Assembly (NCBI GenBank): GCA_022448345.1
Contig: JAKVCB010000004.1
Location: 33,871-97,870, forward strand
DNA: 64,000 bases
Source: Pirellulales bacterium
GTDB taxonomy: Bacteria; Planctomycetota; Planctomycetia; Pirellulales; Lacipirellulaceae
Direction of reading: 5' to 3'
This document shows, piece by piece, positions 8,478-17,998 of the stretch. The notes under the pieces were generated by a model. The model did no database searches. It was given only the letters and a program-made list of their open reading frames with translations, and had not been told where the DNA came from. Position 1 is the stretch's first letter. Every line of letters starts with the position of its first letter. The position numbers and the translations under genes are program-made.

Positions 8478-9418
8478 GAATCTCCGATTGAAGTTGTCTG
8501 CGTATTGCCAACGCGACGCTTGCGGCTCACGTAACGACGAATAATCGGTGCCGCACACAGGAACAGGGACATCCCGCCATAGAAAAGTGCAGCATAAAGT
8601 ACTCCCTCGCGTACTCCCTTACCAATTTCATCAAGCATGACACCGGCTGGCCAGATTGCTGCTTTTAAGAGAAGTGCCACGTTGCAGTTGCGCATTGTGA
8701 TCTCAATACCCACTGTGTACGCGTCGTCTTCCTTGAAACCGAGCAAAAAGGCCAGAATTTGCACCGGCCCAAGCAGGATGGCACCAAATAAAAGTAGCAC
8801 AAAAGGAACCTTGAAGCCGTGCTCAAAAACATCAATCTGTCCGCTAAACAAGGAACCGATGACGAGAATCGAGAGGAACAACAGGCACGCCCGGATGGAC
8901 CACTTTGACACGATGTGACGTACATCACGCCAGACATTTCCGATCACCATGCCCGTTGCCAGCGGGACAAGTAAACAAAAAATGATTTCCTGCAGAATGC
9001 GAACCACGGGCATTTGAAAATCGCCTGGCAATCCGGGAGGCTTCAGCAAATGGAGAATCGCAGGTGTAAGCACCAAACATGCCAAGGTCGAGGCAGTAGT
9101 CGCTGTAATCGAAAGCGGCACATTACCTCGTCCCAAATAAGTGTAAATATTCGACATCGCGCCACTGGGCATGGCCGAAACCACCAACAGCCCCAGTGTC
9201 ATGCCAGCCGACAAACCAAATAGTCTGGCCAGTCCAAGCGCTAAAAATGGACAAATCAAGTACTGGAAGATGAAAACGAAGACTACGCCCTGTGGACGAC
9301 GCAAGATGTCACGGAAATCGAGCAAGGTGAGCGTGGCACCCATTCCGAGCATCGCGAAGATGAGTTGCGCTGCCGCAACCCAGTATTCCCAGAAGTTCCA
9401 AGTGAGCAACATAGTCAT
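8474..9418 (-). CDS. Bile acid:sodium symporter (BASS) family transporter
   Basis: A 314-residue integral membrane protein with about nine to ten hydrophobic helices. The segments QLIFAMLGMGATLTLLDF, LLVVSAMPSGAMSNIYTYL and VGIEITMRNCNVALLLKAAI match the BASS family core, where the E(x)N/T-type motif in the crossover helices binds Na+ and substrate. The substrate is unknown; family members carry bile acids, pantoate, pyruvate or other organic anions. The first ATG (9418) was taken in preference to the upstream TTG. The gene converges on the MerC gene, and its stop overlaps that gene's stop by 4 bp. Confidence 0.85.
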   Translation of the reverse strand: MTMLLTWNFWEYWVAAAQLIFAMLGMGATLTLLDFRDILRRPQGVVFVFIFQYLICPFLALGLARLFGLSAGMTLGLLVVSAMPSGAMSNIYTYLGRGNVPLSITATTASTLACLVLTPAILHLLKPPGLPGDFQMPVVRILQEIIFCLLVPLATGMVIGNVWRDVRHIVSKWSIRACLLFLSILVIGSLFSGQIDVFEHGFKVPFVLLLFGAILLGPVQILAFLLGFKEDDAYTVGIEITMRNCNVALLLKAAIWPAGVMLDEIGKGVREGVLYAALFYGGMSLFLCAAPIIRRYVSRKRRVGNTQTTSIGDS

Positions 9419-9522
9419 AGGCGGCAAAAAGTATTGGACTCACATTTCTGAGCACTAGCAACTGGACAACCGAACCTGCAAACCAACTCGGTTCTCTACG
9501 AAGCCACTGCCAAAACCGTGGT

Positions 9523-10524
9523 TTATTCTTCTTTTTTTCCAGTAATCCAATCGAGTGCGACTTTGATTCCATCCTGAAAATCAACCTTGGGACAGTAACC
9601 CAATTCTCGCTTGGCCTTGTCAATCGAATAGGCCAGGTTCAAGGTCATAAACTTCATGCGGGCATGGGTAATTAAAGGGGCCTGCTGTTTACGAAGTAAC
9701 CGTGCAATCCGCTCCACGGGTCCGACTGCAGCCTTGGCAAACCACAGCGGTACGCGACGAGGAAAAGGAGTGCCAAGATATTGGACGACTGTTCCAATAA
9801 ATTCGTTGCGATCGACAAGCCGCTCATCACGGATATTAAATGCCTCGCCTTCAATACCTGGTTTTTCGAGAGCCAACATGACTGCATCGGCAAAATTTCC
9901 GATATAGGTATTATCGCTGAGCATCTTCCCATCACCAATCATCCGCACGCGACCCGCGCGGAGCAGTTGGACCAGCGGCGGCACCACGTGCCGATCTCCT
10001 TCGCCATACATAAAGCCAGGCCGCATTTTTACCACCGGTAAACCATATTCGGCCGTGTGCTTGTCGAGCAGGATGTCGGCCTCGGCCTTGGTCTGTGTGT
10101 AGCCATCAAAACCATCTAGATTCGGTGGTGTGGTTTCATCGAGTCCGTAGTGATGTTTTGCCGGGTAAACCCCCAGGGAACTGATCTGGATCCATCGACG
10201 CAACTTTCCTTCCCGACGCACCGCCTGTAAGAGTCGATCCAAACCATACACGTTGGCAGCCCGGTATTTCTCCGCCGGCCCCCAATCCCCTACGTGGGCG
10301 GCAGTGTGTACGATAATCTCCTGATCGGCTACGGCCGCAGGGAAGGAATCGGATTCCAACAGGTCCCATTCAACGATCTCGACTCCCAGTCGGGACAGTT
10401 CGCCATGATCATCCTCAGCCCGGACCAATGCTCGAACCTGGTAACCGGCTTGGACCGCCCGTCGTGTGACATGGGTTCCCACCATACCGTTGGCACCGGT
10501 GATAGCTAATCGCGTCGCTGGCAT
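9523..10524 (-). CDS. NAD(P)-dependent epimerase/dehydratase, SDR family
   Basis: A 333-residue extended short-chain dehydrogenase. The N-terminal Rossmann fold has the TGANGMVG nucleotide-binding motif, then VHTAAHVGDWGPAEKYRAAN. The catalytic YxxxK is YTQTK, with an upstream ISSLGVY serine. The sequence resembles the 3-beta-hydroxysteroid dehydrogenase/isomerase and NAD-epimerase group that acts on sterol-like or sugar-nucleotide substrates; the exact substrate cannot be told. The ATG at 10524 follows a TTG at 10530 and was preferred because the first beta strand starts five residues later. It is separated by 250 nt from a divergent gene, so it likely has its own promoter. Confidence 0.85.
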   Translation of the reverse strand: MPATRLAITGANGMVGTHVTRRAVQAGYQVRALVRAEDDHGELSRLGVEIVEWDLLESDSFPAAVADQEIIVHTAAHVGDWGPAEKYRAANVYGLDRLLQAVRREGKLRRWIQISSLGVYPAKHHYGLDETTPPNLDGFDGYTQTKAEADILLDKHTAEYGLPVVKMRPGFMYGEGDRHVVPPLVQLLRAGRVRMIGDGKMLSDNTYIGNFADAVMLALEKPGIEGEAFNIRDERLVDRNEFIGTVVQYLGTPFPRRVPLWFAKAAVGPVERIARLLRKQQAPLITHARMKFMTLNLAYSIDKAKRELGYCPKVDFQDGIKVALDWITGKKEE

Positions 10525-10773
10525 ATACAATGGATCCTTATATGATGCTTATGTACTTTAATCGATTCAATCATTAAAGTCCGGTAAAGCTGATGGTCTC
10601 AAGGACGATCTACAGATAGAAGATAAACCTCCCGGCAGCTGAGTCAATTTTATTGTGGGCAATGGGGCAGCCGGTGGCCACACGCAGGATATCTTTTTTT
10701 TGCACGTTGAAGCCATACGATTTCCACGCTACTGGTTTCGAATTTCGTTCCCCTCACAACCGGTTGGTCCGCT

Positions 10774-11682
10774 ATGCTAACAACCCTCGACATTCAACAA
10801 GATTCTCAGCGATTTCTCGACGACTTCTACCCTCGCGACGAGCCTGTCTTGTTTCGGAATGCAGCTCGCGCTCCAGGTTCTGCAGCAGATATTTGCAGCC
10901 TCCTGAATGAACGTATTGCTGCAGACGACCGCAAGGCTGAGCGGATTATGTGGTACGACGTCCGCGAACAACTGCTCGACGAAATTTGTGGCACACCCGA
11001 ATTAATCTCGACGGTTATGAATCCAGCAGACGCTTTTCTGCGGGAAAACTGCGTCCGTATTTGGTTTAATCCACAGGGCCATATTTCCCCGTGGCACTAC
11101 GATGGTCACTCGCTCCACGTGTTTAATTTGCAGCTCAAGGGACGCAAGCATTGGTCTATCGTATCACCCGAAACGCCACTCGCCTGCATGCCGTTCAACA
11201 ACACCTGCCTGCTAAATCGCTACTCGATGCGCAATCGGCGGCATTATGAATTTACGCTTGAAGAAGGTGATATGATCTTCTTACCCCGGTATTGGTATCA
11301 CCTAGTGAAGTCGGAACATGCCATGAACGTGAACGTAAATTGGGTGCTAATGTCGAAGCAAAAGCCCGTCGATTCAAAGATTGCCCGACGCGAAGCCGAA
11401 CTGATGTGGATCAAAGAAACTTTTTATTCTGTGATGCCCCCCAAGAGTCGTTGGCTGGTTGACAACTATGCCGGTGGCGGCCTGGAAGCGGTGCAAACCT
11501 TGACAGAAAGTATTTCCGCTGCCGCCGGATTTAGCCGCCTGGCCAAAGAGGTGGCCATGATGCCAGCATTTATGCTTTTGCTACCCGTACAACTCCGCAA
11601 AGTGATAACTCTGAGAAGAAGTAAACGCGTGATGCGGAAAATGATTGCTGCGGAAGGGCAGAAACCATCCGAGGCGGCCTGA
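10774..11682 (+). CDS. JmjC/cupin-like Fe(II)/2-oxoglutarate oxygenase
   Basis: A 302-residue protein of the cupin-8/JmjC-like family. The iron triad is visible as His108, Asp110 (PWHYDG) and His176 (RYWYHLV), set in a double-stranded beta-helix frame (HVFNLQLKGRKHW, GDMIFLPRYW). Enzymes of this fold hydroxylate amino acid side chains in proteins or small molecules using 2-oxoglutarate. The last 100 residues are helical and mostly basic. The substrate is unknown. The gene starts 250 nt from the divergent epimerase gene and is followed by a small membrane-protein gene. Confidence 0.75.
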   Translation: MLTTLDIQQDSQRFLDDFYPRDEPVLFRNAARAPGSAADICSLLNERIAADDRKAERIMWYDVREQLLDEICGTPELISTVMNPADAFLRENCVRIWFNPQGHISPWHYDGHSLHVFNLQLKGRKHWSIVSPETPLACMPFNNTCLLNRYSMRNRRHYEFTLEEGDMIFLPRYWYHLVKSEHAMNVNVNWVLMSKQKPVDSKIARREAELMWIKETFYSVMPPKSRWLVDNYAGGGLEAVQTLTESISAAAGFSRLAKEVAMMPAFMLLLPVQLRKVITLRRSKRVMRKMIAAEGQKPSEAA

Positions 11683-11902
11683 ATTCAAAAGAGCGGGTTT
11701 CCGCCGGACATTATCAACGTGTTTCCACTGGTGTTACCGACAAAAACCGCACGATCGGCATGTTCGTTGTCGCTCGTACGATCTGAGTGAATCGCAAGTG
11801 TGCGTTTTCATCTGGGAAAGTCCGGTGCGGTGTCTCTCCAGCCAAGGGAAGCAGAACGTCGATAGTAAAAGTGGGGACCCGTGTCCTAAAGATCCCTTGC
11901 CA

Positions 11903-11932
11903 ACAAAGGAAACAAGCACAAAGGAAACAAGC
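11903..11932 (+). repeat. Tandem 15-bp duplication covering a ribosome site
   Basis: The 15-mer ACAAAGGAAACAAGC is present twice in tandem (11903-11917 and 11918-11932), ending one base before the ATG at 11934. Each copy holds an AAAGGAA ribosome-binding core, so the Shine-Dalgarno sequence is duplicated. Confidence 0.9.
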
Positions 11933-11933
11933 T

Positions 11934-12164
11934 ATGTGGCGATCATTCTTTCTGGGATTTGGAGCCTATATCACACTGCTTGGTGTTGAAGCTCTTGCCG
12001 TGGACAAGGCCGTATTGAAACCGGAAATGGTGGGCCAGGACAAATTCATCAAGAGCCGGGAGGTTATTCCTCCCGATTGGGCACCTTGGACTTTAATGGG
12101 AGCTGGCGCAGTGACTGTGCTGTATTCGTTCACCATCCCTCAGCGGGTCACCAAAAACAAATGA
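11934..12164 (+). CDS. Small membrane protein (76 aa)
   Basis: A 76-residue protein with two predicted membrane segments: residues about 4-22 (SFFLGFGAYITLLGVEALAV) and about 50-66 (PWTLMGAGAVTVLYSF). The linker is polar and contains REVIPPDWAPW. No family is recognised. The start at 11934 is supported by a duplicated AAAGGAA ribosome site; the frame is open upstream but has no equally good signal. The gene lies between the JmjC-like gene and ilvB. Confidence 0.65.
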   Translation: MWRSFFLGFGAYITLLGVEALAVDKAVLKPEMVGQDKFIKSREVIPPDWAPWTLMGAGAVTVLYSFTIPQRVTKNK

Positions 12165-12252
12165 CCTATCGAGCCTTTCTGGTTATCCGGAAATCGTTGC
12201 TGACCGAGACCATTGGCACGGGCCGGTTGAACCGGAAGTCGGCGGAAAATAC

Positions 12253-12281
12253 TTGTTTTTTCGCCTTAAACAGTCTATCAT
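12253..12281 (+). promoter_or_regulatory. Predicted promoter of ilvB
   Basis: TTGTTT at 12253-12258 and TATCAT at 12276-12281 are separated by 17 bp, a good sigma-70 layout. A transcript starting near 12288 would have a leader of about 100 nt before the ilvB GTG. No clear leader peptide or attenuator is visible. Confidence 0.45.
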
Positions 12282-12389
12282 GAACCGGTTTCGAGGAGAC
12301 TCGCCGGGCGAACCTTTGCCATTCTGACGAAACTCCTTGTTCTCGCGATCAATCCCTTTCCATTCCCTCAAGTCACCGAGATAAGTACC

Positions 12390-14162
12390 GTGGCGACTGT
12401 TACGCAAGCGAAGAAAAAGAAGACTGAATTGACGAGTGGTGCTGATATCCTGGTCGAATCGTTGATCCGCCATGGAGTCGATACCATTTTTGCTTATCCG
12501 GGCGGTGCGAGTATGCCATTACACCAGGCATTGACCCGCTTTTCCGACCAACTGCGGACTATCCTTCCACGCCACGAGCAAGGCGGTGGCTTTGCAGCCC
12601 AAGGTGTTGCTCGAGCGACTGGTAAAGTAGGGGTTTGCATGGCCACCAGCGGACCTGGTGCCACGAACCTTGTTACCGCGATTGCCGACGCAAAACTCGA
12701 TAGTGTCCCCATGATTGCCATCACCGGACAGGTTCCGACGGCGTGGATCGGTAATGACGCTTTTCAGGAAACTCCGATTGTTGAGGTGTGTCGTGGCATC
12801 ACCAAACACCACTACCTCGTCACTGATGTGAATGACGTGGCACGGGTTGTGAAGGAAGCGTTTTTGATCGCATCGACCGGACGGCCCGGCCCGGTGCTGA
12901 TTGACATGCCCAAGAATGTGCAGCAAGCCACAACCATTCCGGACTTCGAGACTTCCGTAAATATGCCAGGGTTCTCCCTGGAGAACCCCCGCGCCAAGGC
13001 GGAACAAATTAACCAGATGGCAGCTGCCATCAAGTTAGCAAAACGGCCGGTTATTTACGCCGGTGGTGGTGTCGTCAGTGGCGAAGCAAGCAACGAATTG
13101 CGCGAATTGGTATGCAAGACCGGCATTCCAACCACTATGACCGTCATGGGGCTTGGCGCCTTCCCGGCCGCTGATCCGCTTTCCCTCGATATGCTCGGTA
13201 TGCACGGGGCAGTGTACGCCAATTATGCAGTCGATCAGGCCGATTTGCTAATTGCCTTGGGGGTGCGTTTTGACGATCGCGTAACCGGCAAAGTGGAAGA
13301 GTTTTGCAAGCATGGAAAAATCATCCATGTTGATATCGATGCTTCTGAACTGAATAAAAATAAACCAGCCCACATTTCCATCTGCAGTGACGTCAAATAC
13401 GCACTAGCTGAACTGAACAAGGTGGTGGAATCACCCAAGAATATTTCTGATTGGGTGACAAAATGCCAAGAGTGGAAAAAATCGAGCCCGTTCAAATACA
13501 ACCGCGATTTCAAGGGGATCCTCCAGCAACACGCAATCGAAGCGTTGTGGGAAGTTTGCCGCGACCGCGATCCCATTGTGGCGGTGGGAGTTGGACAACA
13601 CCAAATGTGGGGAGCCCAGTTCTACAAGTTCGATCAGCCACGTCGCTGGCTCTCCAGCAGCGGCCTGGGAACCATGGGCTTTGGCCTTCCCGCTGCAATG
13701 GGAGCCCAATCCCAATATCCTGATCGGTTGGTCATTGATATTGATGGGGATGGCAGCTTCCAGATGAATATTCAGGAGTTGGCAACTTGTTTCTGCGAAA
13801 AACTCCCTGTGAAAGTGCTGCTACTCAACAACCAGCATTTGGGCATGGTCGTGCAATGGGAAGATCGCTTTATGCAAGGCAACCGAGCCCACACCTACTT
13901 GGGGCCAATTCACCACCCAGAAGCTACCGGGCAAGGCACTGGCCCGACGCTGACAGAGCGGTACCCCGATTTTGTCCAAATTGCCAGAGGGTATGGTTGC
14001 GGCGCTTCTTCCATCAGCCAGAAAGCGGATCTTCTACCGGGGCTGGAAGAAATGATCAACTACGATGGACCCTACGTGTTGGATATCGATGTCCCCTACC
14101 AAGAACACGTGCTGCCGATGATCCCGACCGGACGGACCGTCAAAGACATGATCACCGAATGA
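12390..14162 (+). CDS. ilvB: Acetolactate synthase large subunit
   Basis: A 590-residue thiamine-diphosphate enzyme that condenses two pyruvates (or pyruvate and 2-oxobutyrate), the first common step of branched-chain amino acid synthesis. The PYR domain has [10 protein letters not shown] and the catalytic Glu63 in [13 protein letters not shown]. The central domain binds FAD. The C-terminal PP domain contains the GDGSF...NN cofactor motif (about residues 451-480). Length and motifs are normal. The start is a GTG at 12390, and the first 15 residues are a Lys-rich extension. No small subunit gene (ilvN) is adjacent, unlike in many genomes. Confidence 0.95.
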   Translation: MATVTQAKKKKTELTSGADILVESLIRHGVDTIFAYPGGASMPLHQALTRFSDQLRTILPRHEQGGGFAAQGVARATGKVGVCMATSGPGATNLVTAIADAKLDSVPMIAITGQVPTAWIGNDAFQETPIVEVCRGITKHHYLVTDVNDVARVVKEAFLIASTGRPGPVLIDMPKNVQQATTIPDFETSVNMPGFSLENPRAKAEQINQMAAAIKLAKRPVIYAGGGVVSGEASNELRELVCKTGIPTTMTVMGLGAFPAADPLSLDMLGMHGAVYANYAVDQADLLIALGVRFDDRVTGKVEEFCKHGKIIHVDIDASELNKNKPAHISICSDVKYALAELNKVVESPKNISDWVTKCQEWKKSSPFKYNRDFKGILQQHAIEALWEVCRDRDPIVAVGVGQHQMWGAQFYKFDQPRRWLSSSGLGTMGFGLPAAMGAQSQYPDRLVIDIDGDGSFQMNIQELATCFCEKLPVKVLLLNNQHLGMVVQWEDRFMQGNRAHTYLGPIHHPEATGQGTGPTLTERYPDFVQIARGYGCGASSISQKADLLPGLEEMINYDGPYVLDIDVPYQEHVLPMIPTGRTVKDMITE

Positions 14163-14436
14163 TCGTGTATTGCGAAGCGTATCCCGCCTGATCGCATTCG
14201 ATCAGTTGTGGCTAGCTCCTGGCACAGCAGCCCATCCTCTTGCCGTCGTGGTATCCGCTAACTGCTGGACATCCTGTCCTTGCTTTCGCTCTCGGCAAAT
14301 TATCATACACTGCAACACGCGGGTCTTGCGACCGACAAGCGGTCAAATTGGCTTCCCGCTTGAACTCGCACGTCTATCGGTCTGCTGAGAAACCAAATCG
14401 TGCCCCTTTATTGCAATCCACAGATTCATAAATACC

Positions 14437-15246
14437 ATGCCTGACGATTTACCCCAAAATCCTTACCAAAGTTTTGGTCAACCCGACCCAACCTCCACCT
14501 TGGAAAACCTGCCTGAAGGCACACGATCGCTAATCCCCCGTGTGATCGGCACGCTGAACATCCTTTTCGGAGTTGCCCTGGGTTTGTGCGGATTGTGTCA
14601 GGGGTTTTCACTATTTAGCCAATCGGTTGCCGCACCACAAATGCAGCAAATGTTTCAGCAGCAGCAGGACAAACTCCAACAACAAATTGCAGAACTCCAG
14701 TTACAGATTGATCAGGAAACGGATGATCAAACCGTGCAAGAAATCGCCGCGAAAATTGAGGCCATCACGGAAGAAATAAAGGTTCTTAAAATCATGCCTG
14801 ACCCGATGGCGATGTGGGGCTTTGACAAGCCACAGGTGGTTGGCTTCTTCGCCATGGAATGTGTTTTTACCTTGCTCTTGAACCTCTTCATGTTCATTTC
14901 CGGAGTTGGCCTGCTAAGTTTTAACGAATGGGCCCGTAGAATGGCGATCTGGGTAGCCACGCTGAAATTAGTCAATATTCTTATCTTTGCCGTTTTTGTG
15001 CTGACCATCGTTGTCCCTCCCATGGTCGAAAGCATCCAGGAATTCATGCTTCAGGTTGTTCAAGAGCAAGAAGCTGCAGAACCTGTTCAGCTTGCAGAAA
15101 TACAGAATAGCATGCTGCACAGTACATCGATCGCGTTTTCCATCTTTGCAGCAGCGGCAGCCATTTACCCAATCATTTGCCTCTGGCAACTCAACCGCTC
15201 CTTGGTGAAGAAGGCCTGTCAGACAAAAGTGGCAACAGCCTCATAA
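14437..15246 (+). CDS. Hypothetical membrane protein with Gln-rich coiled coil
   Basis: A 269-residue protein of unknown function. After a short polar N-terminus there is a first membrane segment (about residues 34-55). A Gln-rich predicted coiled coil follows (QQMFQQQQDKLQQQIAELQ and the next 40 residues), then three further hydrophobic segments (about residues 130-155, 167-190 and 226-248). The coiled coil would lie outside the cytoplasm or in a loop between helices. No enzymatic motif is visible. It starts 274 nt after ilvB and is probably an independent unit. Confidence 0.7.
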   Translation: MPDDLPQNPYQSFGQPDPTSTLENLPEGTRSLIPRVIGTLNILFGVALGLCGLCQGFSLFSQSVAAPQMQQMFQQQQDKLQQQIAELQLQIDQETDDQTVQEIAAKIEAITEEIKVLKIMPDPMAMWGFDKPQVVGFFAMECVFTLLLNLFMFISGVGLLSFNEWARRMAIWVATLKLVNILIFAVFVLTIVVPPMVESIQEFMLQVVQEQEAAEPVQLAEIQNSMLHSTSIAFSIFAAAAAIYPIICLWQLNRSLVKKACQTKVATAS

Positions 15247-15418
15247 AGCTAAAAACCAGTTATCGATATTTCTTCTCTAGATTATTCATTCTTTTCAAAC
15301 TTCTCAGCTTAAACTTCCGATGTTAATCCATAGGGCATAAATAGCCTGACAAAAATGGAGTGTTTACGAAGGATGTTGCCGGCATGACTGGTGGCCCAGT
15401 AAGAAGGAATGACCCAAG

Positions 15419-16249
15419 GTGACCATGGTAACCCGCATTTATACTGAGCCGGGTGTTGCACAGCAGGAGCCTGCAATCCTGCGACGTGGCCACAAGTCGT
15501 CTCCGGGACTTTCCGACCGCAGACCCGATCCGCTGCGGATGGCCGACCAGGCCATTCAACGTCGTCGCCATCAACTTCCAGCGTTTGCACCCTTATTGGA
15601 AGAGTTTGAAATTGCCGGGTGGAGTTCACATCGTGACGAATTGGCGGGAAATTTTCACGATTGGCTACCCCTGGCAGATGGTAGCGTGCTGGTTGCCCTT
15701 GGTAAGGCCGTAGAATCTGCAACTGGCGACCCTATCGATGCTGCATTGGTCGCCCAATCAATTTGGACCTCCATTCGCTCCCATGCGATGCACACCGACA
15801 ATGCAGGGACGATTGCCTCTTTGGTTTCGAAAACCTGGGGTTCTGGTTCCATAGGGGGTGCAGCAGCTTCGGTAGCAATTGGTATTGTGGCCCCCACTGG
15901 AGGCCGAATTCGCGTGGCCGTGGCTGGGCACTGTCTGGCGATCCGCGTACGAGCTGCAACCTGCGAAACGTTACCCACTCATAAGTTCCCGGTAGGCACG
16001 CAACCGGCAACCCACTACCCATGCCAACAGTTTGAACTCCGGCCACGGGAACGTTTCGTGCTTTTTACTGCGATAAACGCAACCGCTGCCATGACAATCG
16101 AGAACTTAATTGAGCGTCATTTTTCCAATGTTTCGGCCGAATCCCATCGTAAGATGACAGCCACAGAGACTCTAAAACATTTGCGCAGCGCGGCTGAAAA
16201 GATGGACGATGCTGCTTCAACAAGCGGTCTGGTCGTACGTCGCCGGTAA
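15419..16249 (+). CDS. SpoIIE/PPM-like phosphatase domain, probably inactive
   Basis: A 276-residue protein whose residues 60-275 resemble the PPM phosphatase domain of SpoIIE/RsbU-type regulators: AGNFHDWLPLADGSVLVALG, the AALVAQ helix, the strand AIGIVAPTGGRIRVAVAGH and a final MDDAASTSGLVVRR. Active members bind two Mg/Mn ions through aspartates in GGDFYD, in GDVSGKG and in the YTDG loop. Here those positions read GNFHD (Asn78), GKAVES and FTAIN, so most metal ligands are missing. It may act as a binding or scaffold protein in a partner-switching pathway. The start at GTG 15419 fits an AAGGA site 10 nt upstream; an ATG at 15425 is possible. Confidence 0.6.
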   Translation: MTMVTRIYTEPGVAQQEPAILRRGHKSSPGLSDRRPDPLRMADQAIQRRRHQLPAFAPLLEEFEIAGWSSHRDELAGNFHDWLPLADGSVLVALGKAVESATGDPIDAALVAQSIWTSIRSHAMHTDNAGTIASLVSKTWGSGSIGGAAASVAIGIVAPTGGRIRVAVAGHCLAIRVRAATCETLPTHKFPVGTQPATHYPCQQFELRPRERFVLFTAINATAAMTIENLIERHFSNVSAESHRKMTATETLKHLRSAAEKMDDAASTSGLVVRRR

Positions 16250-16409
16250 CTTCCTGGGATAATTTCTCGCGACCACGACTTGCCGGAAAAACCTGGCAGC
16301 CGTTTCGGCCTCTGCAGCACTGCGGCCGTACATTTCATCGGCTTGTTCTGCCGCACTGTCGAGCAAAGAGCAGAAGGGTCTTCCTTCAGACCGACAATCG
16401 TCCAGCGGA

Positions 16410-17402
16410 CTAGTCGACCGGTTGAAGCAGGAGGGCGGCCTTCTGAAGAAGCCGATCCAGCCCCTGACCTGTCACTGCGGAGAACAAGATAACTTCACGA
16501 TCGATTGCCGCTTCCAAGTGGTCACGAACCGATTGGGCATCGGGCAATTCGGCTTTGCTGACTGCAACCAGTTCGGCGCATTCTGCCAGACCATGACCGT
16601 ACTCATCTAATTCAGCTCGGATCGATTTGTAGTTATCCAACGGATCACTTCCATCCGTCGGAGATGGCTCTACAAGATGGATCACCGCCCGTGTCCGTTC
16701 GATGTGCCTGAGGAACTCGTGACCGAGTCCCACTCCCAAATGGGCCCCTTCGATCAAGCCAGGAATGTCGGCGATTACGAGAGATCGATCAATATCAACC
16801 TGCGCAATACCGAGATGCGGCTTCTTGGTGGTAAATGGGTAGTCCGCGATTTCAGGTCGGGCCCGCGAAACGCGGCTGAGCAAGGTGCTTTTTCCTGCAT
16901 TCGGTTTTCCCACTAGCCCAACATCGGCAATGATCTTGAGTTCGAGTTGGATGGATCGCAATTCGCCGTCCCCACCAGGTGTGAATTCCCGCGGGGCCTG
17001 ATTGGTCGACGATTTGAAACGGGCATTTCCTTTGCCACCGCGGCCACCGTGAGCAACTATCACCTGATCCCCAACATCGGTGAGGTCCTTGAGCAGCAGG
17101 TCATGTTTTTGGTCGCGAACCACAGTTCCTGGTGGCACACAAATCACGATATCATGCGCATTGGCACCATGGCGATTTGAGCCGCTGCCGGGTGTGCCAC
17201 TTTCAGCCCACCAATGTTTCCGATGCACCAACGCCGACAGGCTATCAGTTCCCGCTTTTGCAAGGACTAATACGCTCCCGCCGTTTCCACCGTCACCGCC
17301 GTCGGGGCCACCCCGTGGAACAAACTTTTCACGACGAAAACTCGCGCACCCATCGCCGCCACGACCCCCTTTGACTTCAATCGTGACTTGATCGACAAAC
17401 AT
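16410..17402 (-). CDS. obg: Obg/CgtA ribosome-associated GTPase
   Basis: A 330-residue GTPase that helps 50S subunit assembly. The N-terminal glycine-rich Obg fold (residues 1-157: VTIEVKGGRGGDGCASFRRE, HGGRGGKGNARFK) is intact. The G domain has G1 GKPNAGKST (about 165-173), the switch TTKKPHLG, and G3 ADIPGLIEGA. The base-specificity motif G4, normally NKxD, is SKAE at residues 282-285, and G5 is SAV. The protein stops after the G domain, without the C-terminal domain of some homologues. The start was set at MFVDQ, the conserved N-terminus. It follows rpmA by 122 nt on the same strand. Confidence 0.93.
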   Translation of the reverse strand: MFVDQVTIEVKGGRGGDGCASFRREKFVPRGGPDGGDGGNGGSVLVLAKAGTDSLSALVHRKHWWAESGTPGSGSNRHGANAHDIVICVPPGTVVRDQKHDLLLKDLTDVGDQVIVAHGGRGGKGNARFKSSTNQAPREFTPGGDGELRSIQLELKIIADVGLVGKPNAGKSTLLSRVSRARPEIADYPFTTKKPHLGIAQVDIDRSLVIADIPGLIEGAHLGVGLGHEFLRHIERTRAVIHLVEPSPTDGSDPLDNYKSIRAELDEYGHGLAECAELVAVSKAELPDAQSVRDHLEAAIDREVILFSAVTGQGLDRLLQKAALLLQPVD

Positions 17403-17524
17403 GGGACGCTTTAACCGCGGGTGGGGCATTCACACAGACGAGCCCCAAAAGAAAAAGGGATGCCTTTTGCCCAGCACTCCTGGGAATTCATTGCGTCGAA
17501 CCGATCCTCCGACGACTGACGTTT

Positions 17525-17776
17525 TTAGGTCCCGGCCGGCACGACGTTGATCCGGCGACCTTTCCGGTCAAACTTTACCTCACCGGGGACCATCGCATAG
17601 AGTGTGTAATCTTTACCTTGACCAACACCTTCGCCAGCATGGTATTTGTTTCCAACCTGGCGAACCAGGATATTTCCAGGGATCACTGCTTCTCCGCCAA
17701 ACCGTTTTACGCCACGCCGCTGAGCGTTTGAATCGCGCCCATTGCGGCTGGAACCCTGCCCTTTTTTGTGTGCCAT
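17525..17776 (-). CDS. rpmA: 50S ribosomal protein L27
   Basis: An 83-residue L27 with the conserved [17 protein letters not shown]-terminus that reaches the peptidyl-transferase centre, then [17 protein letters not shown] and [11 protein letters not shown]. It has no cleavable N-terminal extension. It is upstream of obg in the usual rpmA-obg pair, but the partner gene rplU (L21) is not beside it, since only about 220 nt separate it from the next gene. The start is the first Met of the conserved motif. Confidence 0.97.
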   Translation of the reverse strand: MAHKKGQGSSRNGRDSNAQRRGVKRFGGEAVIPGNILVRQVGNKYHAGEGVGQGKDYTLYAMVPGEVKFDRKGRRINVVPAGT

Positions 17777-17998
17777 CGATTCTCCCCAAAAAATTGAGGC
17801 TCCCCACAAGCAAATGTACTTGGTATGGCCGCCAATTCCAGTATCGAGGATCGTTCCCAACGTCTGACCTGGAGAAGATCGCTACGTCACCATCGATCGG
17901 GCTTGTGCCACACCCAGCAAGACCAACATCGCGAAAGGAAGATGGGTGACGAATCCCCCACCTATGTCCCCGCGACCAACTTCTACAGCCTTCTGAGT

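Noticed and set aside
11814-11832. GGGAAAGTCCGGTGCGGTG, similar to the 5' conserved part of RNase P RNA
   Set aside because: Only this short stretch matches. The roughly 250-nt gap is too short for the molecule, and other conserved parts are missing.
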